In this document: positions 9,050 through 17,399 of the stretch, piece by piece | Position numbering within the stretch: the first letter of the stretch is position 1 | Layout: every line of letters begins with the position of its first letter | Source of the DNA: Chitinophaga qingshengii | Lineage (GTDB): Bacteria; Bacteroidota; Bacteroidia; Chitinophagales; Chitinophagaceae | Direction of reading: 5' to 3' | DNA: 64,000 bases | Assembly: GCF_014529935.1 (NCBI RefSeq) | Contig: NZ_JACVFC010000003.1 | Span: 930,001 to 994,000 of the forward strand | Made by a program: the position numbers and the translations under genes | The notes under the pieces: generated by a model | What the model was told of the DNA's origin: nothing | Seen by the model: the letters and a program-made list of their open reading frames with translations, nothing else | Database searches by the model: none

Positions 9050-9469
9050 ATGAGCGATTCTACAAAAAGACCAATTCCTGCTGACGCAGGGGGCTTCATT
9101 TCCAGAGAGGAAATGGAGTTATTATGTAAGAACCATGACGACGAGCATGCCCAGCAGAAATCTATGGGCACGCATGTTAAAGCCATGTGTTTCGGTAAAG
9201 ATAAAGTGCTGGAACTGCTTAGTCAGCCAGACTGCACTGCGTTGAGAATTTATTATGGTTTGAAAATCGATACCGATGGGGATGGTATCAAAGAAAAGAA
9301 AATGGTATTGGTAGCGGTAGACAGTGAAGGTAATGACATTCTTCCGCCTGCGAGCGATCCGGCTACCGGTTCTGTTGCCAAAAGTATGAGTGCTGCGTTG
9401 ATCCTCGATCAGGGCCTTCCTTGTCCTAACTTTTGCTCCGGCGGAGGCACTAAACCACCCACTCAATAA
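9050..9469 (+). CDS. Unknown 139-aa protein, first gene of a signalling cluster
   Basis: I do not recognise the family. The ATG at 9050 (MSDSTKRPIPADAGGF) is chosen over an upstream ATG that would add a poor leader. No signal peptide or membrane segment is visible. The segment FISREEMELLCKNHDDEH looks helical; ALRIYYGLKIDTDGDGIKEKKMVLVAVDSEGND reads as a small beta-rich domain, with a DTDGDGIKE stretch that resembles a calcium-binding loop, though this could be chance. The C-terminal CPNFCSGGG carries two Cys. It lies 9 bp before a membrane protein and histidine kinase gene pair, so it is probably co-transcribed with them; a link to that signalling system is inference from position. Confidence 0.65.
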   Translation: MSDSTKRPIPADAGGFISREEMELLCKNHDDEHAQQKSMGTHVKAMCFGKDKVLELLSQPDCTALRIYYGLKIDTDGDGIKEKKMVLVAVDSEGNDILPPASDPATGSVAKSMSAALILDQGLPCPNFCSGGGTKPPTQ

Positions 9470-9478
9470 AGGAACATC

Positions 9479-10171
9479 GTGACGCTGAATATATTCCTTG
9501 GAACATTTTACGCAATGATGGGGATCGAAATTATTATTTTGATCCCCTTCCTGTTAAAGTTTAAAACGCTGGACGCTCCCGGCAGATGGATGTGCTACTA
9601 TATTATCAGTAGTCTCTTCTTTGCCATCTCTACGTCTATATTGGCTAATCTGCATATCAACAATATGTGGCTGTTCAGTCTGATGAACTTCGTACAGTTT
9701 CTCCTGCTGTCCTGCTTTTATTGGTCCATTATCAAACACCCCACGGTCAGAATAGTCATTACTTACCTACCCATTCTGGTATTAGGCCTTTGTATCGCCG
9801 ACTTCCTGAAATTTGAAGGTTTTGCATCCTACAACTCTATCAGTGCCGGTCTGAAATCCGGTATCATTATCGCTTATGGTGTTATCTTCTTCCTACAGTT
9901 ATTAACCGACAAGGACCTACTGGAAAATGCCATTTACATCAACACGCTATCCGTATTCTGGTACAACTCAGGTATCTTCATCTATTTTTGCAGCTCTTTT
10001 CTCTTTTCCATTAGCTACAATCTCATTCAAACACAGATTGAAGAAGTGGTATTACAACGGGACATGGTGCTCACGCTTATCAGTGTCAATTACATTGTTG
10101 CGATAATTACCATGATTCTGCTGTATATTGGCCTCACAAAAACTAAAAGGTTAGGGTATGCAGACAATTGA
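9479..10171 (+). CDS. Seven-helix integral membrane protein, putative sensor partner of the downstream kinase
   Basis: A 230-aa hydrophobic protein starting at GTG, with about seven membrane helices (roughly residues 9-28, 38-56, 63-82, 90-107, 126-143, 157-178, 198-218) and a short positive tail (KTKRLGYADN). No enzyme motif is visible. The stop lies inside the start of the histidine kinase gene (14-bp overlap), which implies translational coupling. Because that kinase has a single helix and no sensing domain, this protein could be its separate sensory or membrane partner; that is inference. The first ATGs inside the frame would remove part of the first helix, so the GTG is preferred. Confidence 0.7.
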   Translation: MTLNIFLGTFYAMMGIEIIILIPFLLKFKTLDAPGRWMCYYIISSLFFAISTSILANLHINNMWLFSLMNFVQFLLLSCFYWSIIKHPTVRIVITYLPILVLGLCIADFLKFEGFASYNSISAGLKSGIIIAYGVIFFLQLLTDKDLLENAIYINTLSVFWYNSGIFIYFCSSFLFSISYNLIQTQIEEVVLQRDMVLTLISVNYIVAIITMILLYIGLTKTKRLGYADN

Positions 10172-10952
10172 TATTATTGTAATTGGTACTACAGTAATGT
10201 TAATCCTCGGAGTGATCGTGATTTTGCTCGTGATGTTTCAGCAAAAACAGGTTATACAACATAAACTGCTGATCAGGGATAAAGATCTGCAACTACAACG
10301 GGAACGACTGGTAGCCGTATTACAGGGCCAGGAACAGGAACGCAAAAGGATCGCGGAAGACCTGCATGATGAAGTGGGTGCGCAGCTGTCCGTGCTTAAA
10401 CTCAGCATCGGCGGATTAATGCCATTGCTCAAAACCGGCAACGGCGAAGCGGAAAGACTCAAAGAAACGAAAGACTTTACTGATCTTATTATACAACAAC
10501 TCCGGTTCATCTCTCAAAGCCTGCACCCCCAGGCATTGGAAAACCTTGGGCTCGCCCATGCACTGGATTCCTTCTGTAGCCTGATGAATAAAAACAAGGC
10601 GGTGAAGATCCAATTTAAGGTAACCGATAACCCTCCACCGGTAGACAAGGAAAAGGCGCTCAACATATACCGTGTTGTACAGGAACTGATCAACAATATT
10701 CTGAAACATGCCGCAGCAACGGAGGTTACCATTGCCTACCAAACTACCCCTTCCCTGCTGACCATTACGGTAACGGACAATGGAAACGGGCAACTGCTGC
10801 CATCCCTGGATGCCAACAAAAAGAAAACAGGGAGCCTTGGCCTTAAAAACATTGAGAGCCGTCTTAATATAATCGGCGGAAAGATTAACTTCGCCCCGGG
10901 TCAACCGAATGGTACCCTCGCTACCATCACCGTGGAAAATTATCAAGCCTAG
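10158..10952 (+). CDS. Sensor histidine kinase, HisKA_3 (NarL-partner) type
   Basis: A 264-aa kinase that should autophosphorylate and pass phosphate to the response regulator at 11086. One N-terminal membrane helix (residues 5-27) is followed by a coiled linker (30-60), the HisKA_3 dimerisation domain with QERKRIAEDLHDEVGAQLS (phospho-acceptor His70), and a HATPase domain with the N box VVQELINNILKHA, the G1-like DNGNG and the G2-like GSLGLKNIESRL. It has no periplasmic or PAS sensing region, so input must come from a partner, most simply the seven-helix protein whose gene overlaps its start. Confidence 0.93.
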   Translation: MQTIDIIVIGTTVMLILGVIVILLVMFQQKQVIQHKLLIRDKDLQLQRERLVAVLQGQEQERKRIAEDLHDEVGAQLSVLKLSIGGLMPLLKTGNGEAERLKETKDFTDLIIQQLRFISQSLHPQALENLGLAHALDSFCSLMNKNKAVKIQFKVTDNPPPVDKEKALNIYRVVQELINNILKHAAATEVTIAYQTTPSLLTITVTDNGNGQLLPSLDANKKKTGSLGLKNIESRLNIIGGKINFAPGQPNGTLATITVENYQA

Positions 10953-11085
10953 GTACAGAATAGTGAATGGATATGTTGTTTTATTACTAAATTGCCATCC
11001 GGTTTTGTTGTACCCATATGTAACAACATGACTTACAGTAATTTATTAACAAAAAAATAATTTATTTCTCTATAAACTGCTCACT

Positions 11086-11742
11086 ATGGCACACATTAAG
11101 GTGGCCATTGCAGATGATCACAAGATCTTCCGCAGTGGGGTGATCAACACGCTGGTACCGTATGACAACATTCGTTTTGTATTTGAAGCAGACGATGGGC
11201 TGCACCTGTTACAGCACATGGAACAACATCAACCGGATGTGATCCTGATGGATCTGAAGATGCCCAACATGGACGGCATAGAGGCCACCATCAAGGTAAA
11301 GGAGAAATATCCCGATGTGAAGGTGATCATTCTCACCATGTATGAAGATGACAACTTCATTGTACACCTGGTGGAAAATGGCGCCAATGCCTATTTGCTG
11401 AAAAACGCTGATCCGGAAGAAATCTATGAAGCCATTTGCACGACCTATGAGAAAGGCTTCTATTTTAATGAAAACGTAAACCTGGCCTTATTAAAGAAAG
11501 TTCTACACAAGAATAAACAACAATTCAAGCCTACCCTTAAGAATGAAGTCCAGCTCAATGACCGCGAACAGGAAGTATTGAAACTGATTTGCCAGGAGCT
11601 CACCACACAGGAAATATCTGAACAGATATTTTTGAGCCCCCGCACGGTGGAAGGAATCCGTCAGAAGCTGCTGGAGAAGCTGAATGTGAAGAACAGCGTA
11701 GGCCTGGTGTTATATGCCTTCCGTAACGGCATGATTGAATAA
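11086..11742 (+). CDS. NarL/LuxR-family response regulator
   Basis: A 218-aa two-domain regulator. The receiver domain (1-125) has the acidic pair Asp10-Asp11, phospho-acceptor Asp56 in DVILMDLKMPNMDG, the conserved Thr in ILTMYEDD and Lys105 in YLLKNADPEE. The LuxR-type HTH is at about 150-215 (LNDREQEVLKLICQELTTQE, RTVEGIRQKLLEKL). It is the obvious partner of the kinase at 10158. The 133-bp gap contains imperfect TGTTGT/ACAACA repeats at 11006-11028 that might be a binding site, but the evidence is weak. Confidence 0.95.
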   Translation: MAHIKVAIADDHKIFRSGVINTLVPYDNIRFVFEADDGLHLLQHMEQHQPDVILMDLKMPNMDGIEATIKVKEKYPDVKVIILTMYEDDNFIVHLVENGANAYLLKNADPEEIYEAICTTYEKGFYFNENVNLALLKKVLHKNKQQFKPTLKNEVQLNDREQEVLKLICQELTTQEISEQIFLSPRTVEGIRQKLLEKLNVKNSVGLVLYAFRNGMIE

Positions 11743-11766
11743 TTTGCCACCAATTATACTCTATAT

Positions 11767-12621
11767 ATGAAAACTGTCAGAAACCTGACGGCATCCACCG
11801 CAGCTATGCTGTTATTATATGCCGGTACTACTGTAGCACAAGGAATCAAGATGCCAGCTCCCAGCCCTGGCCAGACTGTTAAACAAGACTTTGCCCTCTC
11901 CAGCGTGGAGCTGAACTACTCCCGCCCGGTAAAAAAAGGCAGGGTGATCATGGGTGACATCGTTCCCTACAACAAAGTATGGAGAACAGGCGCCAACTCC
12001 CCTACCGTTATTACTTTCGGAGAAGATGTGAACTTCGGCGGCAAACCGGTAAAAGCCGGTAAATACGGTCTGCTGACCATCCCCGGTGCACAGCAATGGA
12101 CGGTGATTCTAACCAGCAGCCTGGATGTAAACAGCCCTTCTCTCTACAAAGAGGCAAACGATGTGGCCCGTGTACAGGTGAAACCAGTAGCCTTGTCTGC
12201 TGCACAAGAAAGCTTCACCATCGCATTTGACGATGTGAAAGAATCTTCCATGAACCTGGTGATCAGCTGGGACAAAGTAAAAGTTCCCGTTGCCATTACT
12301 GCTGATATCGAGCCTAAAGTACTGAGCCAGATTGATGCTGCGATGCAGGCTCCCGGCGATAAAAAGCCTTACTTCCAGTCAGCCGTTTATTACCTGGAAC
12401 ACAACCTCGACATCAACAAAGCTAAAACATGGATAGACCTGGCAGCGGCTCAAAGCCCTGAGGCCTTCTGGGTATGGCATCAGAAAGCAAAAATCTATGC
12501 GAAAGCAAAAGATGTAAAAGGTGCTAAAGAAGCTGCACTGAAATCTATCGAACTCGCCAAAGCCGCTAAGAACGATGATTATGTAGCGCTGAACAACAAA
12601 CTGCTGGCCACTTTGAAATAA
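11767..12621 (+). CDS. DUF2911 exported protein
   Basis: A 284-aa secreted protein with signal peptide MKTVRNLTASTAAMLLLYAGTTVAQ. The DUF2911 domain spans about residues 30-185 and shows the usual VELNYSRPVKKGRVIMG, VWRTGANSPT and LTIPGAQQWTVIL segments. Residues about 200-284 form a helical, TPR-like tail (LEHNLDINKAKTWIDLA, AKDVKGAKEAALKSIELA). Function is unknown; this family is very common in Bacteroidota. It starts 24 bp after the response regulator and may share its transcript. Confidence 0.9.
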   Translation: MKTVRNLTASTAAMLLLYAGTTVAQGIKMPAPSPGQTVKQDFALSSVELNYSRPVKKGRVIMGDIVPYNKVWRTGANSPTVITFGEDVNFGGKPVKAGKYGLLTIPGAQQWTVILTSSLDVNSPSLYKEANDVARVQVKPVALSAAQESFTIAFDDVKESSMNLVISWDKVKVPVAITADIEPKVLSQIDAAMQAPGDKKPYFQSAVYYLEHNLDINKAKTWIDLAAAQSPEAFWVWHQKAKIYAKAKDVKGAKEAALKSIELAKAAKNDDYVALNNKLLATLK

Positions 12622-12628
12622 TTTTTCT

Positions 12629-12724
12629 ATTTGATTATTTTGATATTTTTTTATTGAAAATGCAGCGAAGAACACATCTTATATCCGCTGCATTTTCAAT
12701 AAAAAAATATCAAAATAATCAAAT
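12629..12724. repeat. Perfect 39-bp inverted repeat with 18-nt loop (element A of a dispersed family)
   Basis: Left arm 12629-12667 and right arm 12686-12724 are exact reverse complements; the loop is 12668-12685. The outer part is very AT-rich and the inner part ends in TGCAGCG/CGCTGCA. It lies between convergent genes and should terminate both, but it is far longer than a normal terminator. The right arm overlaps the last codon and the stop of the symporter gene. Its core AATGCAGCGAA...CATCTT recurs in the element at 51953-52056. Confidence 0.95.
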
Positions 12725-14416
12725 TTTTAAATTGCGTTGTTTGACAAAGGGTTCTATCATCAGTGCAAAGACGACCACCAGTACACATCCGATGGCATTG
12801 AGCCACAGGAAGGATACCTTCTCCATTCCATACATTACCAACACCACTGCTTCCGCCGCAATGGCCGCCCAGAAAGTGGCTGTTCCGCCTACCCGCTTCA
12901 GGTAAAAGGCCACCATAAAAATACCCAGGGTAACCCCGTAGAACCAGGAGCCTAATATATTCACCACTTCAATTAAACTTCCCAATCCACTGGCAAACTG
13001 TGCTACCACAATACAGAACACACCCCATATGAGCGACCATAATTTGGACACCCGCAGATAGTGCTCCGGAGTAGCGTTACCGTTATACAATCGCTGATAG
13101 ATATCGATCACCGTGGTAGATGCCAGGGAATTCAACGCCGCCGCAATACTTCCCCAGGCGGCCAGGAAGATAATAGCGATGAGCAAGCCCACCAGGCCTT
13201 TAGGGAGATTATTCACCACAAAATGCAGGAAGATGTAATTCGTATCATTGGTATCAGCTGCAGGATCGGCTTTTTTCATGAGCGACAAGGCTGCTGTTCT
13301 TACCGCCAGGGCCTGTTCATCGGTTTGTTGCAGTACTTTCTTCGCTATTGCCGCAGCCGCGGCATCATCCTGTTCCAGCGCTGCCGCCAGTTGTTTTACC
13401 TGTTGTTGCTTTTGGGTGGTGAGTTGTCCGTATTGTTGTTCCAGCTGCTCCAGTGCCGGCCCCTGTGCGGTGTTTCGCACCCTGGCCAACTGGGCTTCGT
13501 TAAAAAAGATCGGTGCGCGGAAATACAGGTAAAACACAAATACCATAGCGCCAATCAGCAGGATCAGGAACTGCATGGGTACCTTTACGAGACCGTTCAT
13601 CAGCAGGCCCATACGGCTTTCCTTGACGGATTTAGCGGTGAGGTAACGCCCTACCTGTGACTGGTCGGTCCCAAAATAGGATAGCGCCAGGAAAAAGCCG
13701 CCTATCAGCCCGCTCCAGATATTATACTTGTCCTTCCAGTCGAATTTGGTAACGATCACGTTCAGCTTATCCATTTTACCGGACACCTGCAACGCTTGTT
13801 TGAAGCCAATATCAGTGGGTAACAGGTGCACCACCATCCATCCGGCCAGGAACATGCCCCCAAAGATAATCACCAGCTGCATGGTTTGTGTATAGGCTAC
13901 TGCACGCGTACCACCGGCAACAGTGTAAATAATCAACAACCCGCCCATGATCATATTGGTCCAGTACAGGTTCCAGCCCAGCAACGACGAAAGGATAATA
14001 GACGGTGCGCAGATGCTGATACCGGTGGAAAGTCCCCGCTGTATCAGAAACAGCGAAGCCGTCAGCGTTCTGGTTTTAAGATCGAAACGTTTTTCCAGGA
14101 ACTCGTAGGCGGTGTATACTTTGAGCTTATGGAAAATAGGTACGAAGGTGATACACAATACCACCATCGCCAGCGGCAGGCCAAAGTAATATTGTACAAA
14201 GCGCATCCCGTCTGTATACGCCTGACCAGGGGCAGAGATGAAAGTAATGGCACTGGCCTGCGTACCGATGATAGACAACAGCACGATATACCAGGGCATG
14301 GATTGATTACCGAGGAAGTAGCTTTCCATATTCTGCTCGCCCCGGCTTTTCCATATGCCGTATAATATAATGATGGCAAGGGTGGAGATCAGTACCACCC
14401 AGTCTAATAAACTCAT
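12719..14416 (-). CDS. Sodium:solute symporter (SSS family)
   Basis: A 565-aa inner-membrane transporter of the SSS/LeuT-fold family with about 13 helices, expected to import an organic solute with Na+. Early signatures include YGIWKSRGEQNMESYFLGNQ, the GTQASAITFISAPG segment that matches the first unwound helix, and GGTRAVAYTQTMQ. The region about 290-380 between two helices is an unusually long hydrophilic insert rich in Gln and Ala, predicted to be helical. Its ATG overlaps the stop of the 42-aa membrane protein (ATGA), so the two are translationally coupled. It follows a PIG-L-type hydrolase in the same operon, suggesting it takes up the deacetylated or released product; the substrate cannot be read from sequence. 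Confidence 0.93.
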   Translation of the reverse strand: MSLLDWVVLISTLAIIILYGIWKSRGEQNMESYFLGNQSMPWYIVLLSIIGTQASAITFISAPGQAYTDGMRFVQYYFGLPLAMVVLCITFVPIFHKLKVYTAYEFLEKRFDLKTRTLTASLFLIQRGLSTGISICAPSIILSSLLGWNLYWTNMIMGGLLIIYTVAGGTRAVAYTQTMQLVIIFGGMFLAGWMVVHLLPTDIGFKQALQVSGKMDKLNVIVTKFDWKDKYNIWSGLIGGFFLALSYFGTDQSQVGRYLTAKSVKESRMGLLMNGLVKVPMQFLILLIGAMVFVFYLYFRAPIFFNEAQLARVRNTAQGPALEQLEQQYGQLTTQKQQQVKQLAAALEQDDAAAAAIAKKVLQQTDEQALAVRTAALSLMKKADPAADTNDTNYIFLHFVVNNLPKGLVGLLIAIIFLAAWGSIAAALNSLASTTVIDIYQRLYNGNATPEHYLRVSKLWSLIWGVFCIVVAQFASGLGSLIEVVNILGSWFYGVTLGIFMVAFYLKRVGGTATFWAAIAAEAVVLVMYGMEKVSFLWLNAIGCVLVVVFALMIEPFVKQRNLKI

Positions 14417-14541
14417 GAATACGTTTTGGTGAAAAGATAGAAGAGCACGATCAGCAACACCAACCAGGCGATCACCAGTACATACCAGTAACCCCAGGTG
14501 GGGAACAGTGGTGGTTTCTCTTCTTCCGGACCTTTGAACAT
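14413..14541 (-). CDS. 42-aa single-helix membrane protein coupled to the symporter
   Basis: A short frame, ATG at 14539-14541 to TGA at 14413-14415, whose stop overlaps the symporter start. The product begins MFKGPEEEKPPLFPTWGYWY, then has one hydrophobic helix (VLVIAWLVLLIVLFYLF) and ends TKTYS. Codon use is like its neighbours. Small one- or two-helix proteins encoded just before SSS genes are known (for example DUF3311), and this may be a reduced relative or an analogue; that is inference. Likely role: accessory subunit or assembly factor of the transporter. Confidence 0.75.
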   Translation of the reverse strand: MFKGPEEEKPPLFPTWGYWYVLVIAWLVLLIVLFYLFTKTYS

Positions 14542-14563
14542 TTGAAAATTTTGAAATGTTGAA

Positions 14564-14737
14564 TTAATCATCTGAGCTTTTGGTCCACATGCTTCCAGTC
14601 AGCAATCCCAGGCCAATACCAATTAAAAGTCCGATGTGGACTTTCTTTATCTCAAATCCGATGAACAGTCCCAGCAGGATACACAGGATAGCTGCAATCC
14701 TAAGCCTGGGACGGTTCTGTACATGTTTTTTAGCCAT
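14564..14737 (-). CDS. 57-aa two-helix membrane protein, glycine-rich
   Basis: An ATG at 14735-14737 opens a 57-codon frame ending in TAA at 14564. The product has a basic N terminus (MAKKHVQNRPRLR) and two hydrophobic segments separated by EIKKVH; the second is glycine-rich (IGLLIGIGLGLLTG), which suits tight helix packing. It starts 4 bp after the stop of the PIG-L gene and ends 22 bp before the 42-aa gene, so it belongs to the operon. I do not recognise the family; an accessory part of the transporter is a reasonable guess. Confidence 0.7.
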   Translation of the reverse strand: MAKKHVQNRPRLRIAAILCILLGLFIGFEIKKVHIGLLIGIGLGLLTGSMWTKSSDD

Positions 14738-14741
14738 TTGT

Positions 14742-17228
14742 TTAATGCTGTTTCGCAGAAATCAGGTTCACGAACAAACGATAGGCGCCTGGTACACCAG
14801 CCGGCAGTTCACGGAAAAACGCCAGACCGGTATATACATATCTGCCCTTGCCGTATTGCGCTACAATGGTAGAGCCATCCAGCGGTGATTCGCCTTTATC
14901 ATTCATGGAAAATAATTTCGTATATGCTTTATCAATGTTTGCCGGGAAATACAACCCTCTCTCCTGTACCCAACCGTTGAAATCCGCACTGGTAATCTCA
15001 TTGGGGTAATGCATGATGGAATTATCCGGTTGCAGGAAAGTTACCGGCGCATCTTCTTCCGTTACGCGATCACGAGTAAGGCTAAACGGAAATGGTCCCA
15101 GGTTGGTGGTTACCAGCCCGCTGTTGACGTTATACTGTACCAGCATGGTACCGCCTTTGTTGACATACTCCATCAGCTGGGGTTGCCAGTATTTCATACG
15201 GGGATTGGTGTTATACGCCCTCACCCCTACTATAATGGCATCGTATTGTGACAGCTGGCCGCCCATGATATCCTTTTCTCCCAGCTCTGTTACATCGTAA
15301 CCTACCTGACGCAGGGAAGCGGCAACCATATCGCCGGCGCCGGGAACATATCCCAGCTTGCTGCCGTTGTGTTTCAGATCCACGGTTACCAGTCTGGCGG
15401 AAGCATCCGGGAATAAAGTGATTACCGGAATATGATCATAACGGATTTGCTGAATACTCTGCGTATATTCTTTACCGTTACAGCTGATCACTACCGTGAA
15501 CGTATCTACGTGATTGCCGGTAGCCGCTGCTTTCGGCTGGATATGGAACAGCAGTTCCTGTTCATCGCCTTTTTTGTTCAACTGGAAAGACCGGCTGTTT
15601 TCCGCCGCTTCAAACCCCGCCGGCAGTCGCAGTTTCATGGTGGCATTTACGCCATCGGCTTCCGCCGTGACTTTCACGGGTACCGTTTGTGGTTTGTTGC
15701 TGGTGAAAACGAAAACCTGGTTGGCCAGGTTGGCTACTACCGGCGGCGCTATCACCAACGGCTCATACAGTTCTCCTTTTACCGGGTCGGTGTATTTGTA
15801 TTGCAGCGGGCGGTCGATGAGGAATTCCTGTCCGCCTATTTCCAGGTGAATACGGGCTACCAGTGGCGGCGTATTTTCCGGGTTACCCACCTGCAGCGGA
15901 TCCGGGATCGCGTAGGTACCCAAAGGATGGGCTTCTGCCAGCCAGTAAGGTTGGGAAATCTTTGTATCAGCAGGAACGGTGAGTGATTGGGAAATAGTAT
16001 TGATTTGATTGAATGCCAGGGTACGGGCGCCGGCAGCATCAGGTTTACCGGGGAGGTCTACCTTACGCAGTTGTACCGGAACGTGTCCGCGGTTGACCAG
16101 CTGCACGGTAGCTTCCAGGTTATATCCGGGTACTACGGTAGGCGTAGCGCTATAGGCTTCTGCCCATAATCCGGCACAGGCATAGATGAGCCGTTCCGTT
16201 TCTTTCAGCTTTTGGTTGCGCCAGTAGCCGTCGGGCAGCGCCTGTATGGCTTTGCGGATATTAAGGAGCGCGGGTACGGTAGCAGCCGGATCGTCCATGT
16301 TATAGTTCCCGATGGCTTTATCTACCATAGCGCCAATGGTGGCTCCCCCGTCAATCCGGGACCAGCCGGTATTAACGCCGTCCAGCAGTTGTTGTTTCGG
16401 GACATCTCCCTTGATAGTGGCAAAATACTCCATGGCGGAGCCTCTGCCGGCGGGTACGCCGAAGCCCTGGCTTTTGTGCTGGGAGCGGCTTTCAGCGGCG
16501 ATTTCCCCATAACCTTTACCCAACAGGTAGTTATAGGCACCTACATCTATTTTAAACTGGTCATCCGAAATGGTGTTGGCAGAACCGAAGTTAAAAGTGT
16601 TCCACAACAGCCGTGTCGTTTTCCAGGGTTTAACATATTTCAGTTGTTCGGGATATTGTTTAGGATCAGCAGCGGCAGTGAAGGCTTCTGCAGCCAGCAT
16701 GGCGGAGGCGGTGTGATGTCCGTGACCGGCGCGGCTATCGGCCGGGAAACGGCAGATAATCACGTCTGGCTGGAATTTGCGGATCATCCATACCACGTCG
16801 CCCAGGATTTTTTTCTTATCCCAGATGGTAAAGGTTTCTGCCGGGTTCTTGGAGAAGCCAAAGTCCTGTGCGCGGGTGAAGAACTGTTCAGCGCCATCGA
16901 TACGGCGGGCAGCCAGCAGCTCCTGGGTACGGATCAGTCCCAGCAGTTCGGACTGCTCGTTGCCGACGAGGTTTTGCCCCCCATCTCCACGGGTAAGCGA
17001 CAGGTAGCCGGTGCGATACAGTTTCTCTTTGGCCAGGTAGGCCAGCAAACGGGTATTTTCATCATCAGGATGGGCGGCCAGGTATAATACGCTACCCAGC
17101 GTATCCAGCTTTTTCAGTTGCAGCTTAATATCGGCGGCATTCCAAACGGGCGATGGTTGCGCTATCGCCTGGATACCGGCCATCATCGCTATGAATAAAG
17201 CCAGTGCAGTACGGATTCTTAAAAGCAT
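14742..17228 (-). CDS. Exported PIG-L (LmbE-like) family N-acetyl-sugar deacetylase
   Basis: A large, 828-aa secreted protein; MLLRIRTALALFIAMMAGIQAIAQ is a signal peptide, which favours the ATG at 17228 over one 10 codons upstream. The N-terminal PIG-L domain (about 40-270) has the zinc/catalytic AHPDDE (His53, Asp55, Asp56, Glu57) and the later AGHGHH metal-ligand motif. The C-terminal 550 residues contain beta-sandwich regions and, at about 600-740, a class I glutamine-amidotransferase-like fold (DAIIVGVRAYN). Family members remove N-acetyl groups from GlcNAc-type sugars. It heads the operon with two tiny membrane proteins and an SSS transporter, suggesting periplasmic processing of an amino sugar followed by uptake. 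Confidence 0.9.
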   Translation of the reverse strand: MLLRIRTALALFIAMMAGIQAIAQPSPVWNAADIKLQLKKLDTLGSVLYLAAHPDDENTRLLAYLAKEKLYRTGYLSLTRGDGGQNLVGNEQSELLGLIRTQELLAARRIDGAEQFFTRAQDFGFSKNPAETFTIWDKKKILGDVVWMIRKFQPDVIICRFPADSRAGHGHHTASAMLAAEAFTAAADPKQYPEQLKYVKPWKTTRLLWNTFNFGSANTISDDQFKIDVGAYNYLLGKGYGEIAAESRSQHKSQGFGVPAGRGSAMEYFATIKGDVPKQQLLDGVNTGWSRIDGGATIGAMVDKAIGNYNMDDPAATVPALLNIRKAIQALPDGYWRNQKLKETERLIYACAGLWAEAYSATPTVVPGYNLEATVQLVNRGHVPVQLRKVDLPGKPDAAGARTLAFNQINTISQSLTVPADTKISQPYWLAEAHPLGTYAIPDPLQVGNPENTPPLVARIHLEIGGQEFLIDRPLQYKYTDPVKGELYEPLVIAPPVVANLANQVFVFTSNKPQTVPVKVTAEADGVNATMKLRLPAGFEAAENSRSFQLNKKGDEQELLFHIQPKAAATGNHVDTFTVVISCNGKEYTQSIQQIRYDHIPVITLFPDASARLVTVDLKHNGSKLGYVPGAGDMVAASLRQVGYDVTELGEKDIMGGQLSQYDAIIVGVRAYNTNPRMKYWQPQLMEYVNKGGTMLVQYNVNSGLVTTNLGPFPFSLTRDRVTEEDAPVTFLQPDNSIMHYPNEITSADFNGWVQERGLYFPANIDKAYTKLFSMNDKGESPLDGSTIVAQYGKGRYVYTGLAFFRELPAGVPGAYRLFVNLISAKQH

Positions 17229-17308
17229 GTAGTCAAACGTGATTTTACAGGTCGCCAAAAATAGGAATAAATTTATGCGAAGGAAGGGATTATTGGTTGA
17301 ACGGCGAA

Positions 17309-17343
17309 TAAATAAAAAAGGTCCCGGTGTGTCACCGGGACCC
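17309..17343 (-). terminator. Intrinsic terminator after susD
   Basis: Stem GGTCCCGGTG / CACCGGGACC with a 3-nt loop, followed on the minus strand by TTTTTTATTT. It separates the sus operon from the PIG-L operon. Confidence 0.92.
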
Positions 17344-17399
17344 TACAAGCAAAAACCAACCAGCTTGCAAAAACCAATTGTCAACAAAGGCGGTTTAGA

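Noticed and set aside
11006-11028. TGTTGT/ACAACA repeat before the response regulator as an operator
   Set aside because: Six-base arms with an 11-nt spacer in AT-rich DNA are likely by chance. Noted in the gene entry only.
15432-15986. Long plus-strand open frames opposite the PIG-L, pyc and pruA genes
   Set aside because: They are antisense shadows of strongly conserved proteins, with no family resemblance and unusual amino-acid composition (rich in His, Arg and Gln).
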